Origin: Opitutales bacterium
Lineage (GTDB): Bacteria > Verrucomicrobiota > Verrucomicrobiia > Opitutales > Intestinicryptomonadaceae
NCBI GenBank assembly: GCA_017526045.1
Contig: JAFXRX010000173.1
Coordinates: forward strand, 1-5,920
Length of the DNA stretch: 5,920 nucleotides
Direction: 5' to 3'
The stretch's first letter is position 1. Each line of letters starts with the position of its first letter. A program made the position numbers and the translations under genes. A model generated the notes under the pieces. That model made no database searches. It was not told where the DNA came from and saw nothing but the letters and a program-made list of their open reading frames with translations. Below, piece after piece: positions 1-5,129 of this stretch.

Positions 1-1
1 C

Positions 2-718
2 GAATTTTCGATAGCGTTCGCGAATATTTTCAGGCTCAAAACGCGCTTTATGCGCTCTGATTTGCTGAAGGCAATTCAGCGTTCGGGGCCCGACGCCCTG
101 CCGATAGTTTCAACCATAAACTTTTTGGTCGGGCTCATAATCGCGTTCGTCGGGGCAATCCAGCTTTCTAAATTCGGCTCGGCGATATACATTGCGGACC
201 TCGTCGGGCTTGCGATGGTGCGCGAAATGGGGGCGATAATGGTCGCGGTTGTAATGGCGGGCAGAACCGGCGCGGCGTTTGCGGCGGAGCTCGGCTCGAT
301 GAAGGTAAACGAGGAAATCGCAGCCTACAGGACTTTCGGCATTTCGCCGATGGACTTTCTTGTCCTGCCGCGAATGATTGCGCTGGTTCTGATGTTCCCG
401 CTCTTGACGATTTTCGCAAACCTCATGGGCATTGCGGGCGGCTTTGTAATCGGCTGGGGGCTTTTCGACATAACATACGAAAGCTACATCTCCCACACGC
501 TGAATTTCCTCAATTTCACGCAGTGCATGATAGGCCTCGGCAAGAGCGTCGTCTTTGGCGTAATAGTCGCCATGGTCGGCTGCCTGAAAGGCATGACGTG
601 CGGGGACTCCGCCGAGGACGTCGGGCTTGCGACGACTTCGAGCGTCGTTACAAGCATAACGCTAATCGTAATCGCCGACGCGGTATTTGCGGTAATGTTC
701 AACATTTTCGGGATATGA
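2..718 (+). CDS. mlaE: MlaE-type ABC transporter permease, 5'-truncated by window edge
   Basis: This is the inner-membrane permease of an Mla/MCE-type lipid transporter, which moves phospholipid between the inner membrane and the periplasmic MCE protein. The frame is open back to base 2. The ATG at 50 is an internal methionine (no Shine-Dalgarno, and family sequence continues upstream of it), so the true start lies outside the window. About 238 residues are visible. Counting from that Met, the family hallmarks are DALPIV (15-20), REMG (58-61) and AGRTGAAFAAELG (70-82) followed by MKVNEEI, the conserved cytoplasmic loop that contacts the ATPase. Hydrophobic segments follow up to the C-terminus, with GKSVVFG and VGLATTSSVV near the end. 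The wording of the core resembles the longer permeases of about 370 residues that carry an N-terminal STAS-like domain. If so, an MlaB-equivalent is fused in the missing part; that is inference. The stop overlaps the mlaF start. Confidence 0.93.
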   Translation, partial: EFSIAFANIFRLKTRFMRSDLLKAIQRSGPDALPIVSTINFLVGLIIAFVGAIQLSKFGSAIYIADLVGLAMVREMGAIMVAVVMAGRTGAAFAAELGSMKVNEEIAAYRTFGISPMDFLVLPRMIALVLMFPLLTIFANLMGIAGGFVIGWGLFDITYESYISHTLNFLNFTQCMIGLGKSVVFGVIVAMVGCLKGMTCGDSAEDVGLATTSSVVTSITLIVIADAVFAVMFNIFGI

Positions 719-1479
719 GCCTGCCAAGAATTAAAGTCGAAAATTTATCCATAGGCTACGACGGCTTCGCGGTCATGAAAGACATAAGCTTCGAAGTCGG
801 CGAAGGGGAAGTTTTCGTCGTGATGGGCGCGAGCGGCTGCGGCAAAAGCACGCTGCTGCGCACAATGATTGGCCTGCAACCCCCCCTCGGCGGCGCGATT
901 TTTTACGGCGAAAAAGATTTCAACAACGCCCCCGCAGGCGAAAAGCTTGAAATGCTGCGCGCCTTCGGCGTGCTCTACCAGGGCGGCGCGCTCTGGTCGG
1001 CGATGACGATTGCCGAAAACATCGCGCTTCCCATGCGCCAGTTCACAAGCCTTTCCGAAAACGACATAAAAGAGCTTGTCGAATTAAAGCTCGCGCTCGT
1101 GGGGCTCAGGGGCTTCGGCTCTTTCTACCCCTCGGAAATCAGCGGCGGCATGCGCAAGCGCGCGGGGCTTGCAAGGGCAATCGCCCTCGACCCGAAAATA
1201 CTCTTTTTCGACGAGCCGAGCGCGGGGCTCGACCCGATTTCCTCCAGGAGGCTCGACGAGCTCATTTTGGAAATGCGCTACTCGCTGGGAGCCACGATTG
1301 TGGTTGTCACGCACGAGCTTGCAAGCATCTTCACAATCGCCGACCGCGCGATTTATCTGGACAGCAAAACCCGCGCGCCAACCGCAATCGGGAAGCCCAA
1401 AGAGCTCCTGAAAAGCGGCAGCCCCGACGTGCGCATGTTCCTCAACAGGGGCGTCGACACATCCTCCAACAACGGCTAA
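715..1479 (+). CDS. mlaF: MlaF-type ABC transporter ATP-binding protein
   Basis: This ATPase powers the MlaE permease in phospholipid transport at the cytoplasmic face of the inner membrane. I chose the ATG at 715, which gives 254 residues and an ATGA overlap with the mlaE stop. The frame is open further upstream, but that part is only mlaE read out of frame, and MSLPRIKVENL is the normal ABC-domain start. All nucleotide-binding elements are visible: Walker A GASGCGKST (38-46), Q-loop Gln89 in LYQGGALW (the family has a GALF/GALW motif here), signature SGGMRKR (143-149), Walker B ILFFDEP (162-168) with catalytic Glu167, D-loop GLDP (171-174) and H-loop His200. SGGM instead of SGGQ is usual for the MlaF family. 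The C-terminus PDVRMFLNRG is also family-like. Translation is probably coupled to mlaE because no good Shine-Dalgarno precedes the start. Confidence 0.96.
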   Translation: MSLPRIKVENLSIGYDGFAVMKDISFEVGEGEVFVVMGASGCGKSTLLRTMIGLQPPLGGAIFYGEKDFNNAPAGEKLEMLRAFGVLYQGGALWSAMTIAENIALPMRQFTSLSENDIKELVELKLALVGLRGFGSFYPSEISGGMRKRAGLARAIALDPKILFFDEPSAGLDPISSRRLDELILEMRYSLGATIVVVTHELASIFTIADRAIYLDSKTRAPTAIGKPKELLKSGSPDVRMFLNRGVDTSSNNG

Positions 1480-1485
1480 AAATTT

Positions 1486-2499
1486 ATGAATAACAAAGCA
1501 AATCCAGTTGTAATAGGCGCATTCGTGGTAAGCGCGCTCGCCATCGCAATAGTCGCGCTCGCCGCATTCGGCGCGGCAAAGGTTTTCCAAAAAACCGAAA
1601 GCGCAATATGCTATTTCAAAGACAGCGTAAACGGCCTGGAAGTCGGCGCGCCCGTGAAATACAAGGGCGTCACAATCGGCAAGGTTGACGACATTCTGAT
1701 ATTCCCCTCGCCGCGCAACCCGCGCAAATCGCTCATCGCCGCAAAGCTTTCAATCGACACCACCACAATCAAAAAACGCTCGCTGGGCTCGGAAAAGGTG
1801 AAAGACCCGAAGGCGCAGCTTGAAAAGCAAATCCAAGACGGCCTCAGGGCAAAGCTCAATTTCCAAAGCATCGTAACGGGCATGCTCTATGTCGAGCTCG
1901 ACTATCTCGACGAAATCAAGCCCTACGCCCCGCACAACATAGCAGGCGACGAAAGCCTGACCGAAATCCCCGTCGAAGAGTCCGGAATTTCCGACACGAT
2001 AAAGATGACGGAAAACATGATAAAAGAAGTCGCGCAAATCGACTTCAAGGGAATTTCCGAAAACCTCAACACGCTTCTTAAGACATCGAACGAAAAAATC
2101 GCGCAGCTGGACGTCGCTCAAATAAACAAAAACCTCGTCCAAACGCTCGAAAGCGCAAACGCGGTAATGGCGCAGGCAAAAAGCCAAAACCTGCCCGCCG
2201 AGCTGAAATCGACGCTCGCCCGCGCAAACGAAATGCTTGAAAGCTCGCAAAAATCCATAAGCGGCTTATCCGCAGAGGCGCAAAAAACCCTGCAAAGCGC
2301 AAACGCCGTCATGGAAAACGCAAACAGGCTAATCGAAAGCGCAAACGCAATCGTCTCGCCGGACTCGCCGTTTTTGTACGACATCTCCATATTCTTAAAA
2401 AATCTAAGCTCCACCGCAAACTCGATAAAAACGCTCGCCGACTTCCTCGACCGCAACCCCAGCGCGCTATTGACAGGCAGGCCCGAAAATTCAAAATAG
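1486..2499 (+). CDS. mlaD: MlaD/PqiB-like MCE-domain protein with long helical C-terminal extension
   Basis: This is the substrate-binding subunit of the MCE lipid transporter. It is anchored in the inner membrane and forms a periplasmic ring or tube through which lipid passes. It is 337 residues long, against about 183 for E. coli MlaD. A single N-terminal membrane helix lies at about 8-31. One MCE domain follows at about 38-122, with VNGLEVGAPVKYKGVTIGKV (48-67) as the diagnostic motif. A long, Ala/Asn/Ser/Lys-rich stretch with coiled-coil character runs over about 165-300. The last 21 residues include LADFLDRNPSALLTGRP, which resembles the C-terminal motif of PqiB/LetB-like proteins. The protein therefore looks like a one-MCE-domain PqiB-style subunit, though the permease and ATPase are Mla-type. 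Six bases separate it from mlaF, and no recognisable Shine-Dalgarno precedes the ATG. The symbol is by family and context; orthology to E. coli MlaD is not implied. Confidence 0.9.
   Translation: MNNKANPVVIGAFVVSALAIAIVALAAFGAAKVFQKTESAICYFKDSVNGLEVGAPVKYKGVTIGKVDDILIFPSPRNPRKSLIAAKLSIDTTTIKKRSLGSEKVKDPKAQLEKQIQDGLRAKLNFQSIVTGMLYVELDYLDEIKPYAPHNIAGDESLTEIPVEESGISDTIKMTENMIKEVAQIDFKGISENLNTLLKTSNEKIAQLDVAQINKNLVQTLESANAVMAQAKSQNLPAELKSTLARANEMLESSQKSISGLSAEAQKTLQSANAVMENANRLIESANAIVSPDSPFLYDISIFLKNLSSTANSIKTLADFLDRNPSALLTGRPENSK
2150..2348 (+). repeat. Short repeated coding motif in the mlaD helical region (three copies)
   Basis: The 13-mer AAAGCGCAAACGC occurs exactly at 2150-2162, 2294-2306 and 2336-2348. 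All copies are in the same reading frame and encode SANA within E/Q-SANA-(V/I), at residues 222-226, 270-274 and 284-288. The last two copies are 14 residues apart, which equals two heptads. The pattern looks like duplication of helical units inside the periplasmic extension of the MCE protein. Codon bias toward AGC, GCA and AAC could also produce identical DNA, so duplication is inferred and not proven. Confidence 0.6.
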
Positions 2500-2506
2500 C
2501 AAGACA

Positions 2507-3097
2507 ATGAAAAATATTCTCAAAACAATCCTACCCCTTTCGGCTCTCGCCCTCGCGCTCTGCGCATGCGTTGGCATAAGCATCGAAAGGCCGAAAGACT
2601 TTACAAAATACTACGCCCTCCCCGCCGCCCAAACTGCGAAAATCGAGGGGCTGCAAAACATAAAGGTAAACGTTTTCCAAGTCCGCGTGCCCGCCTATAT
2701 GTCCCGCCCGCAAATCATCCAGGCAAAGGAAAATTCCGCCGAAATTCTGATTGCCGACTCCGACTTGTGGGCTGAGCCCATTGAAGACGCGCTGACCCGC
2801 GCCGCCATCGCCGACATCTCGGCCATAACAAGCTCGCAAAACATACAGCAGCCCGTCCTCGCCTCGACGGACAAAGACGCTGTAAATCTTAAAATCGACA
2901 TTTTGAAGTGCATAGGCTCAATCGGGGGCAAGCTCGAATTCAAGGCTCAATACACGCTTTCGAACAGCCAATTCTCAAAGTCTTTCATTTTCGAAACCTC
3001 CGCAAACGCGGGCGAAAATTTCGACGCATACGTCCATGCCATATCCAAGGCTCTCGAAGAGCTGTGCGCGGACATTTGCAAAAAAATCCAAAACTAA
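2507..3097 (+). CDS. PqiC/YmbA-type ABC transport auxiliary lipoprotein
   Basis: This is a probable outer-membrane lipoprotein partner of the MCE transporter, matching the ABC-type transport auxiliary lipoprotein family (PqiC/YmbA, formerly DUF330). It is 196 residues long. A lipoprotein signal peptide is visible: basic start MKNILK, a hydrophobic core, then a lipobox with the likely lipidated Cys21 (L18-C19-A20-C21). Residue +2 is Val and not Asp, which by the Lol rule of enterobacteria would favour the outer membrane. Family motifs are KYYALP (34-39), VRVPAYMSRPQII (59-71) and LWAEPIEDALTR (87-98). It begins 7 bp after the mlaD stop and has only a poor Shine-Dalgarno. Its position directly after the MCE gene supports a role in passing lipid to or from the outer membrane, in place of an MlaA/MlaC pair. 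It is not MlaC: length, lipobox and motifs differ. The exact function is unproven. Confidence 0.85.
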   Translation: MKNILKTILPLSALALALCACVGISIERPKDFTKYYALPAAQTAKIEGLQNIKVNVFQVRVPAYMSRPQIIQAKENSAEILIADSDLWAEPIEDALTRAAIADISAITSSQNIQQPVLASTDKDAVNLKIDILKCIGSIGGKLEFKAQYTLSNSQFSKSFIFETSANAGENFDAYVHAISKALEELCADICKKIQN

Positions 3098-3103
3098 AAC
3101 AAC

Positions 3104-3110
3104 AAAGGGA
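3104..3110 (+). promoter_or_regulatory. Ribosome binding site of fabD
   Basis: AAAGGGA lies 5 bases before the fabD ATG, in the 18-base gap after the lipoprotein gene. It is the first clear Shine-Dalgarno-like sequence in this operon. The three preceding genes start by overlap or with weak sites. Confidence 0.7.
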
Positions 3111-3115
3111 AAAAT

Positions 3116-4021
3116 ATGACAACGGCACTATGGTTTTCCGGCCAGGGCGCACAGAGCGTCGGAATGGCTAAAAGCTTGCACGAAGCGGACGCGGACGTAA
3201 GGGAGCTCTTTGCGCGCGCCGACGAAACTCTCGACATGCCGCTTTCAAAGTTCTGCTTTGAAGGCCCTATGGAAGAGCTTACAAAAACAAGCGTATGCCA
3301 GCCTGCCCTCTTTTTGCACGGGATCTGCGTAATGACTATTTTGAAAAAGCGCGGGCTTCTCGAAGGCCTGGCGGCGGCCTCGGGGCTTTCGCTCGGCGAG
3401 CTGACGGCGCACGCCGCCGCGGGCACGTACTCGTTTGAGGACGGCCTGAAGATTGTCGCGGAGCGCGGAAGGCTCATGCAGGAAGCCTGCGACGCCTCCA
3501 AAGGCGCAATGGCATGCTTTATAGGCGGCACTGTCGACGACGTAAAGCCCTACTGCGAGGAATTCGACGTGGACATGGCAAATTTAAACTGCCCCGGGCA
3601 GGTCGTAATTTCGGGCGAAGCCGAAAAAATCGAGGCTGCCTCCGCGGCGGCGAAAGAGCGCAAGGCGTTCAAAATGGTGGTTCCCTTGAAGGTCGCGGGC
3701 GCATACCACAGCCGCCTCATGGAGCCCGCGCGCGCCAAGTTTGAAAAGTTTTTGGAAAACATCGAATTTAAAACCCCGAAGCTTGCGGTTTTCACAAACG
3801 TAACGGGCGAGCAAATTTCAGACCCCGCCGAAATCAAGAAGGCGCTTGTCAAGCAAGTCGTCTCCCCCGTAAAGTGGGAGCTGTGCGTAAGAAACGCGGC
3901 AAAACTCGGCATCGAGCAGTACTACGAATGCGGCCCGGGCGGAGTTTTGACGGGGCTTGCAAAGCGCATCGACAAGGCTCTAAACGCAAAGGCGATTGCT
4001 GAAATTGCCGATTTCGAGTAA
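3116..4021 (+). CDS. fabD: Malonyl-CoA:ACP transacylase (FabD)
   Basis: FabD transfers malonyl from CoA to acyl carrier protein, giving the extender unit for type II fatty acid synthesis in the cytoplasm. It is 301 residues long, normal for the family. Visible motifs are the N-terminal FSGQGAQSVGM (7-17), KTSVCQPALF (57-66), the nucleophile elbow GLSLGE with Ser92, Arg117 (which binds the malonyl carboxylate), NCPGQVVISG (158-167), catalytic His198 in VAGAYHSRLMEPA, and ECGPGGVLTGL near the C-terminus. The nucleophile and Arg fall at the same numbers as in E. coli FabD, and the His is three residues earlier. The elbow reads GLSLGE where E. coli has GHSLGE; this Leu form is also known from plant and cyanobacterial enzymes, so activity is expected. 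It follows the lipid-transport genes by 18 bp on the same strand, suggesting joint expression of membrane lipid synthesis and transport. Confidence 0.97.
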   Translation: MTTALWFSGQGAQSVGMAKSLHEADADVRELFARADETLDMPLSKFCFEGPMEELTKTSVCQPALFLHGICVMTILKKRGLLEGLAAASGLSLGELTAHAAAGTYSFEDGLKIVAERGRLMQEACDASKGAMACFIGGTVDDVKPYCEEFDVDMANLNCPGQVVISGEAEKIEAASAAAKERKAFKMVVPLKVAGAYHSRLMEPARAKFEKFLENIEFKTPKLAVFTNVTGEQISDPAEIKKALVKQVVSPVKWELCVRNAAKLGIEQYYECGPGGVLTGLAKRIDKALNAKAIAEIADFE

Positions 4022-4044
4022 AAAAATAAAAAAATGTGAAAATT

Positions 4045-4089
4045 TGCGCAAAAAAATGGGTTGACAAACCTGTCTTTTGCGCATTTTAT
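4045..4089 (+). terminator. Putative intrinsic terminator of the mla-fabD operon, overlapping the rpsP promoter
   Basis: A perfect 9-bp inverted repeat, TGCGCAAAA (4045-4053) and TTTTGCGCA (4075-4083), begins 23 bases after the fabD stop. Between the arms, GGTT (4059-4062) can pair with AACC (4067-4070), extended by two G-U pairs, giving a longer stem with a small internal loop and a GACA apex. TTTTATT follows directly and would serve as a U-tract. The outer stem has only five G-C or C-G pairs and is of moderate stability, so termination may be partial. The same bases hold the promoter of the next operon. Confidence 0.5.
4061..4089 (+). promoter_or_regulatory. Sigma70-type promoter of the rpsP-trmD-rplS operon
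   Basis: A perfect -35 box TTGACA (4061-4066) is separated by exactly 17 bp from a -10 box TTTTAT (4084-4089, four of six consensus bases including the key A and final T). An A-rich tract at 4050-4056, with more A/T-rich sequence from 4021, lies upstream and could act as an UP element, as is common for ribosomal promoters. Transcription would start near 4096 and leave a leader of about 25 bases before rpsP. No other good promoter is seen in the 99-base gap between fabD and rpsP. Confidence 0.8.
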
Positions 4090-4107
4090 TCTACGTTTTA
4101 AAAATTT

Positions 4108-4113
4108 AAGGAA
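4108..4113 (+). promoter_or_regulatory. Ribosome binding site of rpsP
   Basis: AAGGAA sits 7 bases before the ATG at 4121. It fixes that ATG as the start and argues against the in-frame TTG at 4061, which is part of the -35 box and would add 20 residues absent from the family. Confidence 0.8.
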
Positions 4114-4120
4114 TCATAAA

Positions 4121-4381
4121 ATGGCACTTAGAATAAGATTACAAAGACACGGTTCTACGCACAACCCGACGTACAGGGTTGTTGTCGCCGAACAGGCGTC
4201 AAGGCGCGACGGCAAGTTCGTCGAAAATCTCGGCTATTACAATCCGAAAGCCCGCGGCAAGGAAATCGAACTGAACCTCGCCCTCGACCGCGTCGACTAT
4301 TGGACAGGCGTTGGCGCCCAGTTGAGCGACACCGCAAAGGCTCTCGTAAAGAGGGCAAAAAAATCCGCCGCAAACGCATAA
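4121..4381 (+). CDS. rpsP: 30S ribosomal protein bS16
   Basis: bS16 is a small-subunit ribosomal protein that binds 16S rRNA early in 30S assembly. It is 86 residues long, close to the usual 80-90. The start MALRIRLQRHG matches the family start (MAVKIRL-like), followed by NPTYRVVVAEQASRRDGKF and LGYYNPKA, then RVDYWTGVGAQLSDTAKALVK at the C-terminal end, all hallmark segments. The tail is short and rich in Lys and Ala. It is the first gene of an operon with trmD and rplS and has its own promoter and Shine-Dalgarno. A U-tailed hairpin follows shortly after its stop. In enterobacteria rimM would come next, but only 54 bases separate rpsP from trmD here. Confidence 0.97.
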   Translation: MALRIRLQRHGSTHNPTYRVVVAEQASRRDGKFVENLGYYNPKARGKEIELNLALDRVDYWTGVGAQLSDTAKALVKRAKKSAANA

Positions 4382-4398
4382 CAAGCGGCGGCCAACTC

Positions 4399-4424
4399 AA
4401 AGACCGCAACAAATGCGGTTTTTT
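4399..4424 (+). terminator. Terminator-like hairpin (attenuator candidate) between rpsP and trmD
   Basis: ACCGCA (4403-4408) and TGCGGT (4414-4419) form a perfect 6-bp stem with loop ACAAA, followed by a T run at 4419-4424. Pairing can extend outward through a G-U pair and the A's at 4399-4401, at the expense of the U-tract. It has the shape of an intrinsic terminator, yet it ends 11 bases before the trmD start and lies inside an apparent operon. Partial termination that lowers trmD/rplS transcription relative to rpsP is the likely role. Full termination would need another promoter downstream, and I did not see a convincing one. Confidence 0.7.
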
Positions 4425-4435
4425 ATCGACATAGC

Positions 4436-5119
4436 ATGGCAGTTTTAAAAGTAGATTTTTTGACGCTCTTCCCGTCGATGCTCGAGGGCTTTTTGCAGGA
4501 AAGCATGCTCGGCAGGGCGCAAAAAAACGGAATTTTGGAGCTGCGCGCGCACAACATTCGCGACTGGGCGGAAGGCAGGCATAAAATTACCGACGACAGG
4601 CCGTTCGGCGGCGGACCGGGAATGCTGATGAAGCCCGAACCCGTTTTCGCCGCAATCGAGGAGCTGCAAAGCCCGCAGTGCACAAGAATTTACATGTGCC
4701 CCGACGGCGAAAAGCTCACGCCCGAAATTGCATCGGAGCTTGCGAAGGCAAAGCACCTGATAATTTTGAGCGGCCACTACGAAGGCATCGACGAGCGCAT
4801 ACGCGAATGCGTCATAGACAGGGAAATCTCCATCGGAGACTACGTCCTGACAAACGGCACGCTGCCTGCGGCGGTTCTGGTCGACACCGTCGCAAGATAC
4901 GTTCCGGGAGTTTTGGGCGAGGAAAATTCGCTGTCAACCGATTCTTTCAAAGACAATTTACTATCATTCCCGCAATACACCAGACCCGCGGAATTCAGGG
5001 GCATGAAAGTCCCGGAAATCCTGATGTCAGGCAACCACGGCGAGATTGAAAAGTGGAGGCGCTCAAAGCAAATCGAGCGCACCAAAAAAAGGCGGCCAGA
5101 CATTTTAAAGCAGAGTTAA
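4436..5119 (+). CDS. trmD: tRNA (guanine37-N1)-methyltransferase TrmD
   Basis: TrmD uses S-adenosylmethionine to methylate N1 of G37, next to the anticodon, in tRNAs reading CNN and some other codons, which prevents +1 frameshifting. It is a SPOUT (trefoil-knot) enzyme acting as a dimer. It is 227 residues long, slightly short of E. coli (255). Visible motifs are FLTLFP (8-13), DDRPFGGGPGM (53-63), ILSGHYEGIDERI (110-122), SIGDYVLTNGTLPAAV (132-147), Arg154, PGVLG (157-161), the catalytic Asp169 in TDSF, PQYTRP, MSGNHGEIEKWR and RRPDIL at the C-terminal end. Asp169 and Arg154 have the same numbers as in E. coli. The knot loop reads NGTLPA where most bacteria have GGELPA. No Shine-Dalgarno precedes the ATG and a terminator-like hairpin lies just upstream, so low expression is expected. 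Confidence 0.97.
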   Translation: MAVLKVDFLTLFPSMLEGFLQESMLGRAQKNGILELRAHNIRDWAEGRHKITDDRPFGGGPGMLMKPEPVFAAIEELQSPQCTRIYMCPDGEKLTPEIASELAKAKHLIILSGHYEGIDERIRECVIDREISIGDYVLTNGTLPAAVLVDTVARYVPGVLGEENSLSTDSFKDNLLSFPQYTRPAEFRGMKVPEILMSGNHGEIEKWRRSKQIERTKKRRPDILKQS

Positions 5120-5123
5120 GGAG
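5118..5123 (+). promoter_or_regulatory. Strong ribosome binding site of rplS, overlapping the trmD stop
   Basis: AAGGAG starts inside the trmD TAA stop codon and lies 6 bases before the rplS ATG at 5130. It is the best Shine-Dalgarno in the window. It would let rplS be translated far more than the upstream trmD from the same mRNA, and it also allows translational coupling. Confidence 0.85.
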
Positions 5124-5129
5124 ACAAAT

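Noticed and set aside
110..496. Long reverse-strand open frame inside mlaE
   Set aside because: It is a shadow of the strongly conserved permease coding sequence, with His/Arg-rich composition and no recognisable family.
523..714. Upstream in-frame extension of mlaF from an ATG at 523
   Set aside because: The extra segment is mlaE read in another frame, Arg-rich with no ABC-domain similarity. The ATG at 715 gives a standard ATGA overlap and a full-length ATPase.
1084..1590. Reverse-strand open frame of 168 residues across the mlaF end and mlaD start
   Set aside because: It is antisense to conserved Walker B and MCE N-terminal coding sequence, with Cys/Arg/Glu-rich low-sense composition and no start signal.
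4061..4120. In-frame TTG start giving an rpsP protein 20 residues longer
   Set aside because: The TTG is the first part of a perfect -35 box. The ATG at 4121 has a proper Shine-Dalgarno and gives the normal bS16 N-terminus.
5046..5074. Possible promoter for rplS inside the trmD 3' end (TTGAAA at 5046-5051)
   Set aside because: At 17-bp spacing the -10 position reads CAAATC, a poor match, so there is no basis for a call.
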